Shown piece after piece: positions 51,942 through 60,830 of a stretch of DNA of 64,000 bases. Under the pieces are notes generated by a model, which ran no database searches, was not told the origin of the DNA, and saw only the letters and a list, made by a program, of their open reading frames with translations. Positions within the stretch are counted from its first letter, which is position 1, and each line of letters starts with the position of its first letter. The position numbers were made by a program, and so were the translations under genes. Source of the DNA: an uncultured Clostridia bacterium (GTDB lineage: Bacteria > Bacillota > Clostridia > Lachnospirales > Lachnospiraceae). The DNA is taken from assembly GCA_948472945.1 (NCBI GenBank), contig CAOKVX010000015.1:1-64000 (forward strand), in the 5' to 3' direction.

Positions 51942-54398
51942 ATTCTTTTTATCTCCTTTCATTTTAACAATATCTTTTTCTATATTTTTATTATCTTTAC
52001 ACGCATCATTATCATCTTTTAAAGCGCTGCGACCTTTAATATAAATTGTCTGATTACTGTGCGAGTAACTGTTATCGCTATAATTATTATGTTCTTCATC
52101 GGCCGCCTGATCTTTTACGTGCCTTTTCCTTGATTTATACTTAGATACGTCATATAGTTTGCACATGTTAAGCCTCAGCGCGTTTGATACCACACAGAAA
52201 CTTGAAAGACTCATTGCCGCCGCACCAAACATAGGCGTAAGCGTGAGCCCGAAATGTACGAATACTCCTGCAGCAAGCGGAATTCCAATCACATTATATA
52301 TAAATGCCCAAAACAGATTTTCATGTATATTGCGCAGTGACGCCCTGCTAAGCTGTATCGCCGCCGGCACATCAATTAGGGTGTTTTTCATAAGCACAAC
52401 ATCGGCAGCGTCTATAGCCACGTCGGTTCCCGCCCCTATCGCTATTCCAATATCAGCCCTGGTAAGCGCCGGCGCGTCGTTAATTCCGTCGCCGACCATA
52501 ATAACGCTTCCATGCTCTGATAATTTTCTTATATTGCTTTCTTTCCCGTCAGGAAGAACTTCCGCAATTACCTTGTCAACGCCCGCCTGCTTTCCGATTG
52601 CCTTTGCAGTTTTCTCATTGTCTCCGGTAAGCATTACAACCTTAAGGCCCATTGCCTTAATCCTGCCTACTGCCTCGGCGCTGTCCTCCTTAAGAGTATC
52701 GGCAACTGCAATTATACCGGCAAATACTTTTCCCCTTACAAATAACAGAGGCGTCTTTCCCTGTTCTGTAAGACCATCTATTATTATATTATATTTTTTA
52801 TCAATATCAATAATAGAGCTAATATATTTTATGCTGCCGCCGGTAATCTTATCATCACCAATATACCCCTCAACTCCGTTTCCGGTGAGACTGTTAAAAC
52901 CGGCTATATCGTAAAGTTCAAGCCCCATCTCCCTAGCCTTTATTACTACCGCCTTTGCAAGCGGATGCTCGCTCAAACTTTCAACTGATGCGGCAGTCTT
53001 TAAAAGAGTTTCCTCATCAAATGTTTCGGAAGTAATAATATCAGTGACAACAGGCTCTCCCTTTGTAATGGTTCCGGTCTTGTCAAGAACGACGATATCC
53101 GCTTTACCTGTACGCTCAAGCGCCGTTGAATTTTTAAAAAGAATGCCGTTTCTCGCCCCTACGCCGTTGCCTACCATTATCGCAACCGGAGTCGCAAGGC
53201 CGAGTGCGCATGGGCAGCTTATAACGAGAACCGATATTCCCCTTGCGAGCGCATAACCGGCTTCCGCCCCCGCCACGAGCCATATAATTGTAGTGATAGC
53301 TGCCAAAGCTATAACAATTGGGACAAATACGCCGGACACCTTATCGGCAATTTTTGCCACCGGAGCCTTTGTCGCAGCCGCGTCACTCACCATTTTTATT
53401 ATATGCGACAGCGTTGTATCTTCTCCAACATGCACTGCCTCACATTTTATGAATCCCGACTGGTTGATTGTTGCGGCGTACACCTTATCGCCCGCTGCTT
53501 TGTCTGCAGGAACGCTCTCGCCTGTGAGTGCGGCCTCATTTACCGCGCTGCTGCCCTCAATTACAATACCGTCGACCGGAATATTCTCTCCAGGTCGGAC
53601 TACATATATATCACCTGCTTTTACCTTTTCTATATCAACCTTTGTCTCCACACCGTCTGATATTATATTGGCAGTCTTTGGAGCAAGCTTCATAAGGCTT
53701 TTGAGTGCGTCCGTAGTCTTTCCTTTAGAATATGCCTCAAGCATCTTTCCAAGCGTAATTAGTGCTAGTATCATCGCAGCCGACTCAAAGTACAAATCAT
53801 GCATGTACCTCATCGCAAGCTCGTTTTCACCATTAGCGGCGGCGGCACTCATCAAAAACAATACGTACACGCTCCACAAATAAGAAGCCGCAGAACCGAG
53901 CGCAACAAGTGTGTCCATATTTGGAGAGCGATTCATCAGACCTTTAAAACCATTAATAAAAAACTTTTGGTTAATTACCATGACTACAGATGTAAGCATA
54001 AGCTGCAGAAGTCCCGTAGCAACATGATTTTCATGAAACCATGCAGGCATAGGAAAGTTCCACATCATATGGCCCATTGAGATATACATGAGAAATATAA
54101 GAAAAATCAAAGATGCAATCAATCTTTTGCGCAAAACAGGCGTCTCTGTGTCCTTTAGCGTATCATCCAAAGCAGTTTGTTTATCTTTTTCACCGACATC
54201 ACCTTTAAGGGCCGCACCGTATCCCGCCTCCTCAACAGCGCTTATCACATCAGCAGACGAAGCCCCGCCTTCTACCCCCATAGAATTAGTCAGAAGACTG
54301 ACCGAACAGGACTCTACTCCGGGTACTTTAGAAACCGCTTTCTCAATGCGTGAGCTGCACGCCGCACAGCTCATGCCCGTCACATTAAATTGCTTCAT
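51732..54398 (-). CDS. copA: Copper-exporting P-type ATPase with C-terminal CopZ domain
   Basis: 888 residues. N-terminal heavy-metal domain with TGMSCAACSSRIEKA (7-21), then P1B-ATPase core: CPC motif in VISCPCALGLATP (about 390), phosphorylated Asp in VLDKTGTITKGEP (about 433), GDGINDAPAL (about 640). After the last membrane segments comes a His/Asn/Lys-rich linker (about 765-815) and a second metal domain with EGMMCGHCEASVKKA, equal in size to the free chaperone CopZ. A copper chaperone fused at the C-terminus is unusual. It lies 15 bases after YeiH and shares its ribosome site region. Confidence 0.93.
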   Translation of the reverse strand: MKQFNVTGMSCAACSSRIEKAVSKVPGVESCSVSLLTNSMGVEGGASSADVISAVEEAGYGAALKGDVGEKDKQTALDDTLKDTETPVLRKRLIASLIFLIFLMYISMGHMMWNFPMPAWFHENHVATGLLQLMLTSVVMVINQKFFINGFKGLMNRSPNMDTLVALGSAASYLWSVYVLFLMSAAAANGENELAMRYMHDLYFESAAMILALITLGKMLEAYSKGKTTDALKSLMKLAPKTANIISDGVETKVDIEKVKAGDIYVVRPGENIPVDGIVIEGSSAVNEAALTGESVPADKAAGDKVYAATINQSGFIKCEAVHVGEDTTLSHIIKMVSDAAATKAPVAKIADKVSGVFVPIVIALAAITTIIWLVAGAEAGYALARGISVLVISCPCALGLATPVAIMVGNGVGARNGILFKNSTALERTGKADIVVLDKTGTITKGEPVVTDIITSETFDEETLLKTAASVESLSEHPLAKAVVIKAREMGLELYDIAGFNSLTGNGVEGYIGDDKITGGSIKYISSIIDIDKKYNIIIDGLTEQGKTPLLFVRGKVFAGIIAVADTLKEDSAEAVGRIKAMGLKVVMLTGDNEKTAKAIGKQAGVDKVIAEVLPDGKESNIRKLSEHGSVIMVGDGINDAPALTRADIGIAIGAGTDVAIDAADVVLMKNTLIDVPAAIQLSRASLRNIHENLFWAFIYNVIGIPLAAGVFVHFGLTLTPMFGAAAMSLSSFCVVSNALRLNMCKLYDVSKYKSRKRHVKDQAADEEHNNYSDNSYSHSNQTIYIKGRSALKDDNDACKDNKNIEKDIVKMKGDKKNMKKTMVIEGMMCGHCEASVKKALEQIDGVESAEVSHETGKAVVSCSDEMENDVLKAAVEALDYKVVSID

Positions 54399-54413
54399 AA
54401 AACACCTCCGGTA

Positions 54414-55466
54414 TTACCAAATTCCTTGCAAATGTTGCATCAAAAGACCTACTGCCGTTATTCCTATCCAACAGCAAAGCCCCATTACAAGCGGATTTCC
54501 TCCGGTCCTAATTAGTTTTACTATATCTGTGTTAAGACCAATTGCGGCCATCGCAAGCACAATAAAAAATTTGCTGAGCTCCTTGATTGGTGAGAACACG
54601 GATGGGTCTGCACCGTATGAAAGAGCAATAGTAGTAATCACGGACGCGGCAACAAAGTATAGGATAAAAAATGGGAATATCTTTTTAAGGCTTACCCTGT
54701 TTCCGTCCGCACCCTGTTTCTTCTCCTTTCTTGTACGCATAAATGCAAGTATGAGTGTTATCGGTATAATAGCAAGCGTTCTGGTAAGCTTAACCGTAAC
54801 GGCAATATCGAGCGTAGCGCTTCCAAGATTCCACATGTTGTCCCATGTTGAAGCCGCTGCAGTGACTGATGACGTGTCATTGACTGCTGTTCCCGCAAAT
54901 ATTCCGAAAGCCTCTCCCGACACCGTATCAAATCCAAGAAGCTTTCCCATTGTAGGAAATATAAGGGCGGCAAGCACGTTAAAAAAGAATATTACCGATA
55001 TTGCCTGAGCCACTTCCTCGTCGTCGGCGTCGATTACCGGAGCCGTCGCCGCTATTGCAGAACCTCCGCAAATTGAAGAACCCACTCCGACAAGCGTTGA
55101 TATTTTTCCCGGTATGTTAAGCATCTTGCACAATGCAAACGCAATAATAAGCGACGTTCCTATAGTAGTTATAATGATAGGAAGCGACTGCTGTCCTGTC
55201 TTGACAATCACATTCAGATTCATACCAAAACCGAGAAGTATAACAGCCCACTGCAATACTTTTTTTGAGGTAAACTTAATTCCTTCCTCAAACCGGGTTT
55301 TACCATTCTTAATAAAAATATTAATTATCATACCGGCCAGTATGGCAATGACGGCCCCCCCGACAATCGGAAACTGTTTTCCCGCAAACCATGATGGAAC
55401 AGAAATACAAATACAGATTAGTATTCCAAATCCTTTTTTCTTTATAAACTCTTTTATTAATTCCAT
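54414..55466 (-). CDS. YeiH-family putative anion exporter
   Basis: 350 residues with about ten to eleven membrane segments, of the YeiH/UPF0324 family, often called putative sulfate exporters. GVGSSICGGSAIAATAPVI (about 98), GTAVNDTSSVTAAA and the C-terminal AAIGLNTDI are characteristic. ATG 55466 is taken as start, although its GGGG site is somewhat far. It leads the copA operon; a link between copper and a sulfur anion is inferred from position only. Confidence 0.85.
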   Translation of the reverse strand: MELIKEFIKKKGFGILICICISVPSWFAGKQFPIVGGAVIAILAGMIINIFIKNGKTRFEEGIKFTSKKVLQWAVILLGFGMNLNVIVKTGQQSLPIIITTIGTSLIIAFALCKMLNIPGKISTLVGVGSSICGGSAIAATAPVIDADDEEVAQAISVIFFFNVLAALIFPTMGKLLGFDTVSGEAFGIFAGTAVNDTSSVTAAASTWDNMWNLGSATLDIAVTVKLTRTLAIIPITLILAFMRTRKEKKQGADGNRVSLKKIFPFFILYFVAASVITTIALSYGADPSVFSPIKELSKFFIVLAMAAIGLNTDIVKLIRTGGNPLVMGLCCWIGITAVGLLMQHLQGIW

Positions 55467-55487
55467 AATAATCTTATTTTCCCCACT

Positions 55488-55517
55488 CTTATAAAAATTA
55501 TGAGCATTAAATGTCAA
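55488..55517 (-). promoter_or_regulatory. Promoter P1 of the YeiH-copA operon
   Basis: TTGACA (55512-55517), 18 bases, TATAAG (55488-55493) on the minus strand. Confidence 0.5.
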
Positions 55518-55522
55518 CCCTT

Positions 55523-55551
55523 ATAATACGGGAAAAAATAATTACTGTCAA
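55523..55551 (-). promoter_or_regulatory. Promoter P2 of the YeiH-copA operon
   Basis: TTGACA (55546-55551), 17 bases, TATTAT (55523-55528) on the minus strand. A third TTGACA lies directly upstream (55554-55559), giving tandem TTGACAGG-TTGACAG. Confidence 0.55.
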
Positions 55552-55577
55552 CCTGTCAAAATTCTATACTCCAAACC

Positions 55578-57062
55578 CTAACCAAGCAGACTTTTAACCA
55601 TATCGGCGTCATAGACCACTTTTTTTGCATTGTCCACTTCTATACGGTAAAGAGCGTTCGCCGCTATATGCTCCGCAGCCTGCTCAAGGTCTCTGATTCC
55701 GGTTGTGTTTGAATATCTGCTTACAATGGCAGACACGCCTTCAAGAGTTACAATACACTCGTTTTGCTCCATTCCCATGCGCTTAAGGATTTTAGGGAAT
55801 ACAAATCTTGAAAATATAGTTTTTTTCTCTTCAGCGGAGTAATCCGGTATATCTATCACGGCAAACCTCGACATAAGAGGCGCGCTAATCTTACTCTTAT
55901 CGTTTGCAGTCGCAATCGGATATACTCCAACTGTAGGAACCATACATTCCATATAATTATCAGTGAATCCAAGGTTGTCGAGCAACGTAAGCAAAACGTC
56001 CGCAGGGTTTCCGTTTCCTTTTCCCGCATTCGCCTTATCCAGCTCATTTATAATAAATACTAGATTTGATTCACCCGCCGCCGCAAAAGCCTCCATAATA
56101 ATTCCGGGTTTTGCGTTTGCATACACCCTTGAACTGCCCGTGAGCTGTTCAGGGTCGTTTATCGAGCTCATGTCAAGCGTTGTCCACGGCAGCCTCAATA
56201 TACGCGCAACCGCATAGGCGACCTGCGACTTTCCGGTTCCCGCCGGACCCGCGAGCAAAAGTCCGTATGCCGGCAGAGTGTGTGTTCTGTTAATCTGTAT
56301 AATCGTCTCTATTATCCTCTGCTTGACACTCTCCATGCCGTACAATTCCTCGTCAAGTATCTGCCTTGATTTCACAGGGTCAATCGACTCAAAATAATTA
56401 TTTTTCCATTTGACGTTCAGCATTATTGAAAGCGCGCGCTGGGCATGTCTCCTCTCCTCAGGCGATACCTCGTGCGACTTTGCCACCGCAAGATTTCTTC
56501 TCGCCCACAATTGTATGTTGTCAGGCAAAGTTCTTCCAGCGCAGGCGATAAAATCAGTAATGGTCTGTATGCTGGTTATCTTCATGTCGTCCGCGCTCTC
56601 CTCGGCCTCCTCGTCAATCTCGTCCGTCGCGGGCGGATTACCGGAAAGAAGCCTCTCTATCATAAACTGTAGGAAACCGTCCTCTGACGAAAGCTTAGTC
56701 CCGCCTCCGTACGCCTGTTCACGAATCTTATATACGGCGTACCCTTCCTCAGTATTTTGTCCTGAAAGCCTAATCCTAATATGATTCTCCCCGAGCCATT
56801 TCAGAAGACTAATAAATCTTGAGTCTATTCTCAGTATGTCGGCACTTACGGTTCCGTTCTCCTCATCAAACTCAAACGACGTCCTCTTAACAGGGTTAGT
56901 AAAAATACCCGTCGAGTGGTGTTTCCACTTCACACGGCTGTTATCCAAAACCATGATAGGCTTTTCCGGCGTGGCCTCATTTTCATATGAGTGAAACGAC
57001 GTATAAGTACACTCCGTATCTTTTTTGTCAACAGGTTCATTTTTAAAATCAAATACCGGCAT
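55578..57062 (-). CDS. Lon-like AAA+ ATPase without protease domain
   Basis: 494 residues. An N-terminal region (1-245) of unassigned fold, with an acidic stretch (ATDEIDEEAEESADD), precedes one AAA+ module: Walker A GLLLAGPAGTGKSQVAYA (about 268), Walker B LVFIINELDKA (about 322; Asn replaces the first Asp, Glu retained), sensor 1 in ATANDKSK and an Arg finger in APLMSRFAV. The module is closest in pattern to Lon, but the Ser-Lys protease domain is absent. It is a single gene; partners are not evident. Confidence 0.8.
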   Translation of the reverse strand: MPVFDFKNEPVDKKDTECTYTSFHSYENEATPEKPIMVLDNSRVKWKHHSTGIFTNPVKRTSFEFDEENGTVSADILRIDSRFISLLKWLGENHIRIRLSGQNTEEGYAVYKIREQAYGGGTKLSSEDGFLQFMIERLLSGNPPATDEIDEEAEESADDMKITSIQTITDFIACAGRTLPDNIQLWARRNLAVAKSHEVSPEERRHAQRALSIMLNVKWKNNYFESIDPVKSRQILDEELYGMESVKQRIIETIIQINRTHTLPAYGLLLAGPAGTGKSQVAYAVARILRLPWTTLDMSSINDPEQLTGSSRVYANAKPGIIMEAFAAAGESNLVFIINELDKANAGKGNGNPADVLLTLLDNLGFTDNYMECMVPTVGVYPIATANDKSKISAPLMSRFAVIDIPDYSAEEKKTIFSRFVFPKILKRMGMEQNECIVTLEGVSAIVSRYSNTTGIRDLEQAAEHIAANALYRIEVDNAKKVVYDADMVKSLLG

Positions 57063-57182
57063 GGCAGCTTCTCCTTTTTGCAGTACACTAATTCCGTAAT
57101 TTTAATGACAGTATACTACATCCAACCTGTGACTTCAAATACTTTAAATAATAATATTTTAACAACCCAAACCTCTTCGCAG

Positions 57183-57320
57183 TTACAGCCAGTTCATACG
57201 GTTTTCAAATACTATTTTCTTCTCTCCTTTTTCTACTATTCCAATCTCATAACAATCCTGGAACTGATTAATATGATTAATCATATCATGGCAAATTGAT
57301 TCTGTATAATCATATTCCAT
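57183..57320 (-). CDS. Short ORF, probable remnant
   Basis: 45 codons (MEYDYTESICHDMINHINQF...) with plausible coding character, but no ribosome site, and the frame continues upstream of the ATG into the edge of the 107-bp repeat. Probably the tail of a lost gene; family not recognised. Confidence 0.35.
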   Translation of the reverse strand: MEYDYTESICHDMINHINQFQDCYEIGIVEKGEKKIVFENRMNWL

Positions 57321-57372
57321 AGCAAACTTTTGATTAGAGTATAGAGATGCATACGCCCCCAACCCATTCGCT

Positions 57373-57479
57373 GCTCCTGTAACGCTGTATACGCCTCATA
57401 CAGACGTTTTCAACAAAAGCGTGTTCTGTATTTATCAACTTATTAAGGAACTAAAATAAGCCCTCTTTCCGTCATATAG
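57373..57479. repeat. 107-bp dispersed repeat, copy 2
   Basis: Same length and orientation as 44845-44951, about nine differences. The two copies bracket the biotin-copper-AAA region. The stretch 57480-57729 after it holds only broken short frames. Confidence 0.85.
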
Positions 57480-57729
57480 TTATAACGGATAATGGACTTA
57501 TTTGTTCATTAAAGAGAGCATCTCTTGTTGTGTAAGTTTTTGTTCGCCATAATATCCTCCAATTCACTCTTATTGTAACATCAATTTGATATTCTCTTTT
57601 TACACATTTCGCTACATCTACTTTTCCGCATATATCAACACCATTAATATGTAAATTATGTGGAATTTGATGTAGATTATGTAACCGTTTTTGTTCTCAA
57701 AAGAGAAGTCCTGACATATTCAGTCTTAG

Positions 57730-57989
57730 TTAATCATCATAATGTCCACGGCAGGACAAAATCTCTAATACACCATTTTCAACTCGATAGACAAACCTAT
57801 TGGTTTCATCAATCTGCCTGCTCCAAAAACCACTCAACTCACCTTTCAGCGGTTCAGGCTTTCCAATTCCTTCAAACGGACTCTTTCCGTATCTTTTAAA
57901 AGTGCATTGATTCGTTTTAGTGTTTTTTTATCCTGCGACTGCCAATATAGGTAATCCTCCCATGCTTCTTCAAACCAGATTTTTTTCAT
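57730..57989 (-). pseudogene. yoeB: yoeB toxin, frameshifted
   Basis: From ATG 57989 the first ~33 codons read MKKIWFEEAWEDYLYWQSQD...; a one-base shift near 57885-57895 then restores the rest of YoeB: SPFEGIGKPEPLKGELSGFW, ETNRFVYRVENG and the C-terminal SCRGHYDD with the catalytic His/Tyr. So all parts of the mRNA interferase are present but in two frames. No YefM antitoxin gene is found upstream, which would explain why a broken toxin is tolerated. Confidence 0.85.
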
Positions 57990-58245
57990 TACAATATATA
58001 AAATCCTATCCTTCACATTATGAAAAACATCAGGACTATATTATATTTGATCCTTTTCAGACAACTTATTAAAAATTCCCAAAGCAATTAAAGCCTCCAA
58101 ACCGGTAATTACATCTTACACCAGTTTAGAGGTTTGCACAAACTCTGTGACAGTCCCAATTATCTACTTGACGGAGAGCGGTTCAAAGGGCGACACCACC
58201 TTTGCCTTTTCTATTCTTGCAATATATTATATTCTTCTAACTTTT

Positions 58246-58790
58246 TTAGATTTCTTCACTAATCAAAGTTATATATTTTTCTTGATGGTTATAGTACATA
58301 TACCCAACCTCAATACATAGTATGCTTCCGCAATATTCACCGACACAGTCTTTATCATACCTTATATAAACATCAATTCCCTCCCCTCTGTACATCATCA
58401 GTCTATCATCATCAATTTTCACAACATCTTTGCATTCTAGCATTTCCTTAAATATATCTATAAAAGCTTCTTCATAAATGTATTTTCTGAACTTTGTTTA
58501 AAGCAAACACTTTCTATGACCGTTTTATCTTTTATGTAATTTTCCTTCACATACAAATTCTGGTCCAAAAACGAGCGTGCCACTACATAAATATGTTCAA
58601 CATCTCCATCCATATCGTAAGTCCATTTATAATATCCGAAATTTCATGGAAACCACTATACATAAGCATCATTTTACCTGATACAGTTGCATCTTCTGTT
58701 ACAGCCTCTCTAGTAGTTTCCGCATCCGTTGAAACCTCTGTAACCGTACTTCCCTGTACATATAAATGAATTTGAGAATGGAAAGGTTCA
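58246..58790 (-). pseudogene. Exported or lipoprotein-like gene with two or more frameshifts
   Basis: Three coding-like segments in three frames follow each other: TVTEVSTDAETTREAVTEDA...MLMYSGFHEISD; then YYKWTYDMDGDVEHIYVVAR...FKQSSEN; then YIYEEAFIDIFKEMLE...YNHQEKYITLISEEI ending at 58246. Frame changes fall near 58655 and 58485. The Thr/Glu-rich first part resembles the linker after a lipoprotein signal, which is itself missing. Family unknown. Confidence 0.6.
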
Positions 58791-58871
58791 GGTCAGATTG
58801 CAAATTAACGGCGTTAAAAATACTGTTTCAGAAATTTATATACAATAACCAGCAAAGCCAGTCGGTACCGT

Positions 58872-58920
58872 CAACGGTCAAGGCCGGACACACTCCCGTT
58901 TATTTCAGCCTTGACCGTTG
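58872..58920. terminator. Hairpin downstream of the AlkD-like gene
   Basis: Thirteen perfect pairs CAACGGTCAAGGC / GCCTTGACCGTTG with a 23-base loop; a second small stem GCAGCT-TACAAT-AGCTGC follows at 58929-58946. There is no T run, so intrinsic termination is unsure. Confidence 0.5.
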
Positions 58921-58957
58921 TCCGCTGCCTGCAGCTTACAATAGCTGCACCGCTTTT

Positions 58958-59632
58958 TTATAAAGCCATTAGCTTTTTTCTTGTCTCCTTATCAAATTTC
59001 TCCAGTGCATATCTATATGCCACCCTTGGCATTACAGAGTGTTTATCAATCAAGTATTTCTCTACGGCAGAACGGTCTGTCTGTGATAGTGATTTCAGCA
59101 TCCACCCGTATCCTTTTTGAACTAAATCATGTTCGTCACTTATAAGCCTGTCCGCTATCTCTAACGGCTTCAAACCTTCATAATCGTTATGAAGGATAGC
59201 GGGAATCAATATTACGGCGGACGCCCTGCGAACCCAGAAGTCTCTGTCATTTGTCCACTCGCGGACTTTCTTAAACAAAGATTTGTCCTGCCTTAAAAGC
59301 TCGCCAAACGCGTGCGTACAGAAATCGTCACAATCTCCCCAGCCCCTGACATACTTTTTCAGCCAGCCATAAAAAATCTGGTAGGTGTCCGCATTGTAAT
59401 TTTCTTTCATCCGAAAAGCCCAATCAAATGCAATAACACCCATCTCCCAATTATGTTCTTCCAAAAAATCTTCACATATAGATAAAACGCTATTGATATC
59501 TCTATCCGGAATTATCCTATAAAGCTTCGCTGACAATCTGCGTATATCTCCTGTTTTTATATGTTTGCCTTCCGGCACATCATTCCATAAATGTTCTATT
59601 TCCTGTTTTGCCTTATTGAATAAATCACACAT
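58958..59632 (-). CDS. DNA alkylation repair protein, AlkD-like
   Basis: 224 residues of helical HEAT-like repeats of the AlkC/AlkD family (DNA glycosylase for N3- and N7-alkylated purines). The family core is visible in DRDFWVRRASAVILIP (about 128) and SDEHDLVQKGYGWMLKS (about 165), with the Trp/Asp/Arg set used to hold the lesion (VRGWGDCDDFC). Intact frame. It is flanked by pseudogenes and is likely a single transcription unit. Confidence 0.87.
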   Translation of the reverse strand: MCDLFNKAKQEIEHLWNDVPEGKHIKTGDIRRLSAKLYRIIPDRDINSVLSICEDFLEEHNWEMGVIAFDWAFRMKENYNADTYQIFYGWLKKYVRGWGDCDDFCTHAFGELLRQDKSLFKKVREWTNDRDFWVRRASAVILIPAILHNDYEGLKPLEIADRLISDEHDLVQKGYGWMLKSLSQTDRSAVEKYLIDKHSVMPRVAYRYALEKFDKETRKKLMAL

Positions 59633-59740
59633 ATAATTACTCCTATATTATTATTCCGGCATTTTGGGAGGAATATTACCAAAAGGAAATATACAAAAAG
59701 CTCCCGGATACCTGGGAATATGTGCTCAGTAAAAAATTCT

Positions 59741-60169
59741 TTAATACAGCCCTTTCAGTTTTTCCTTGAGATATTCATACCTCTGCAGTTTTTCTTCTTT
59801 TGCAAAATGAACTTCCCGAAACTGTTCCTCGTTGTTCTCATATGACAAAACCTCATCCCCGAACTGCTCGCTTGTCAAATCAAATACGCAGTCACCGATT
59901 ACGTTATAGCAATGGTAATTTCCTCCAGGCCTTAAAATTCCATAAACCTTTCCGCCAAAAATATCCTGAGCAAGAAAAGCTGTAATAGAGCACTGTCCGA
60001 GTGTTTTGTTTTCCGGTGTCCAATCTTTTCTCATCCTCGGAGCGCATGTCTTCTCGCACCATATGGAAGATAACGCGTCATACAATTCCCTCGGAGTGTT
60101 GATATCCTCATACTTATCTGTAACTGCGGGAACGTCGGCGCTTTCCCATCCAAAAAAATTATAATTCAT
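59741..60169 (-). CDS. YunG-family protein
   Basis: 142 residues matching the small YunG family of unknown function: SIWCEKTCAPRMRKDWTPEN, GQCSITAFLAQDIFGG and the closing FDLTSEQFG are typical. A Cys and His (GQCS, NYHCYN) suggest a papain-like or transglutaminase-like fold, which is inference. ATG 60169 is chosen for its GAGGATAGC site. Confidence 0.75.
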   Translation of the reverse strand: MNYNFFGWESADVPAVTDKYEDINTPRELYDALSSIWCEKTCAPRMRKDWTPENKTLGQCSITAFLAQDIFGGKVYGILRPGGNYHCYNVIGDCVFDLTSEQFGDEVLSYENNEEQFREVHFAKEEKLQRYEYLKEKLKGLY

Positions 60170-60211
60170 ATCGCTATCCTCTGAAATATTTATCCGAAAC
60201 CTTCTATACAT

Positions 60212-60388
60212 TTAAACAATATTAATCCTAATGGAACTCTTACATTTATTAATCTTAACCGTTAATTTCACAGCACCTTTTTTCAGCGCTTTAAATTTAC
60301 CTGATTTAAATATTTTAGCACGGTTTTTATTATTAACCGACCACTTAGCCTTACCCGAAAGACCGTTTGCTTTCACTATATATAACAT
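60212..60388 (-). pseudogene. Fragment of a Big2 Ig-like domain protein
   Basis: 58 codons containing GLSGKAKWSVNNKNRAKIF and GKFKALKKGAVKLTVKINK, the end of a bacterial Ig-like (Big2) domain. No signal peptide, start site or other domains remain, so it is the 3' end of a lost surface protein gene. Confidence 0.6.
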
Positions 60389-60570
60389 CCCCCATAAATT
60401 TCCCTAAGCTGTTTCTTTTGTGCCTTTTGTGCCTCAATTTCATCCGCATATTTTTACACAATAATGTCGTCTAAAACACACGGTTTAAAATATAAAATAT
60501 ATTAAATAACATCTTTAATTTTAACATACTTCGCTTTATTAATAAATATAAAATTTTAAATTTATTAATA

Positions 60571-60599
60571 AACACCGGAGCACTGCCAGCTCCGGTGTT
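60571..60599 (-). terminator. Hairpin, terminator-like
   Basis: AACACCGGAGC / GCTCCGGTGTT, 11 perfect pairs, 7-base loop, followed on the minus strand by TTATTAATAAATTT. Probably ends the DUF3737 transcript. Confidence 0.7.
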
Positions 60600-60641
60600 A
60601 TGTTGTAAATATGTTTCGGGATTTATTAAAACTCATCATTA

Positions 60642-60761
60642 TTAAATCTTTTTAATATAATTCTTTATATCCTCGTCAGTGATGATTGAATATATATTTG
60701 CACAACTCCCCTCGCCAAAAATAAAAGGTTCTTGTTTTTGTGAAGCGTTATTATTCGTCAT
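60642..60761 (-). CDS. Short ORF after DUF3737, possible remnant
   Basis: 39 codons (MTNNNASQKQEPFIFGEGSC...). The same frame is open and coding-like back to the DUF3737 stop (FQPTVGKQRLNRLLLNR), but has no start with a ribosome site, so it may be the tail of a deleted gene. Function unknown. Confidence 0.35.
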   Translation of the reverse strand: MTNNNASQKQEPFIFGEGSCANIYSIITDEDIKNYIKKI

Positions 60762-60830
60762 TCTGTTTAACAATAATCTGTTAAGACGCTGCTTTCCAAC
60801 CGTAGGTTGAAAAACATGCAGACTAAAATA

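Noticed and set aside
58094-58132. Hairpin CCTCCAAAC / GTTTAGAGG as a terminator
   Set aside because: Imperfect stem, long loop and no gene clearly ending there.
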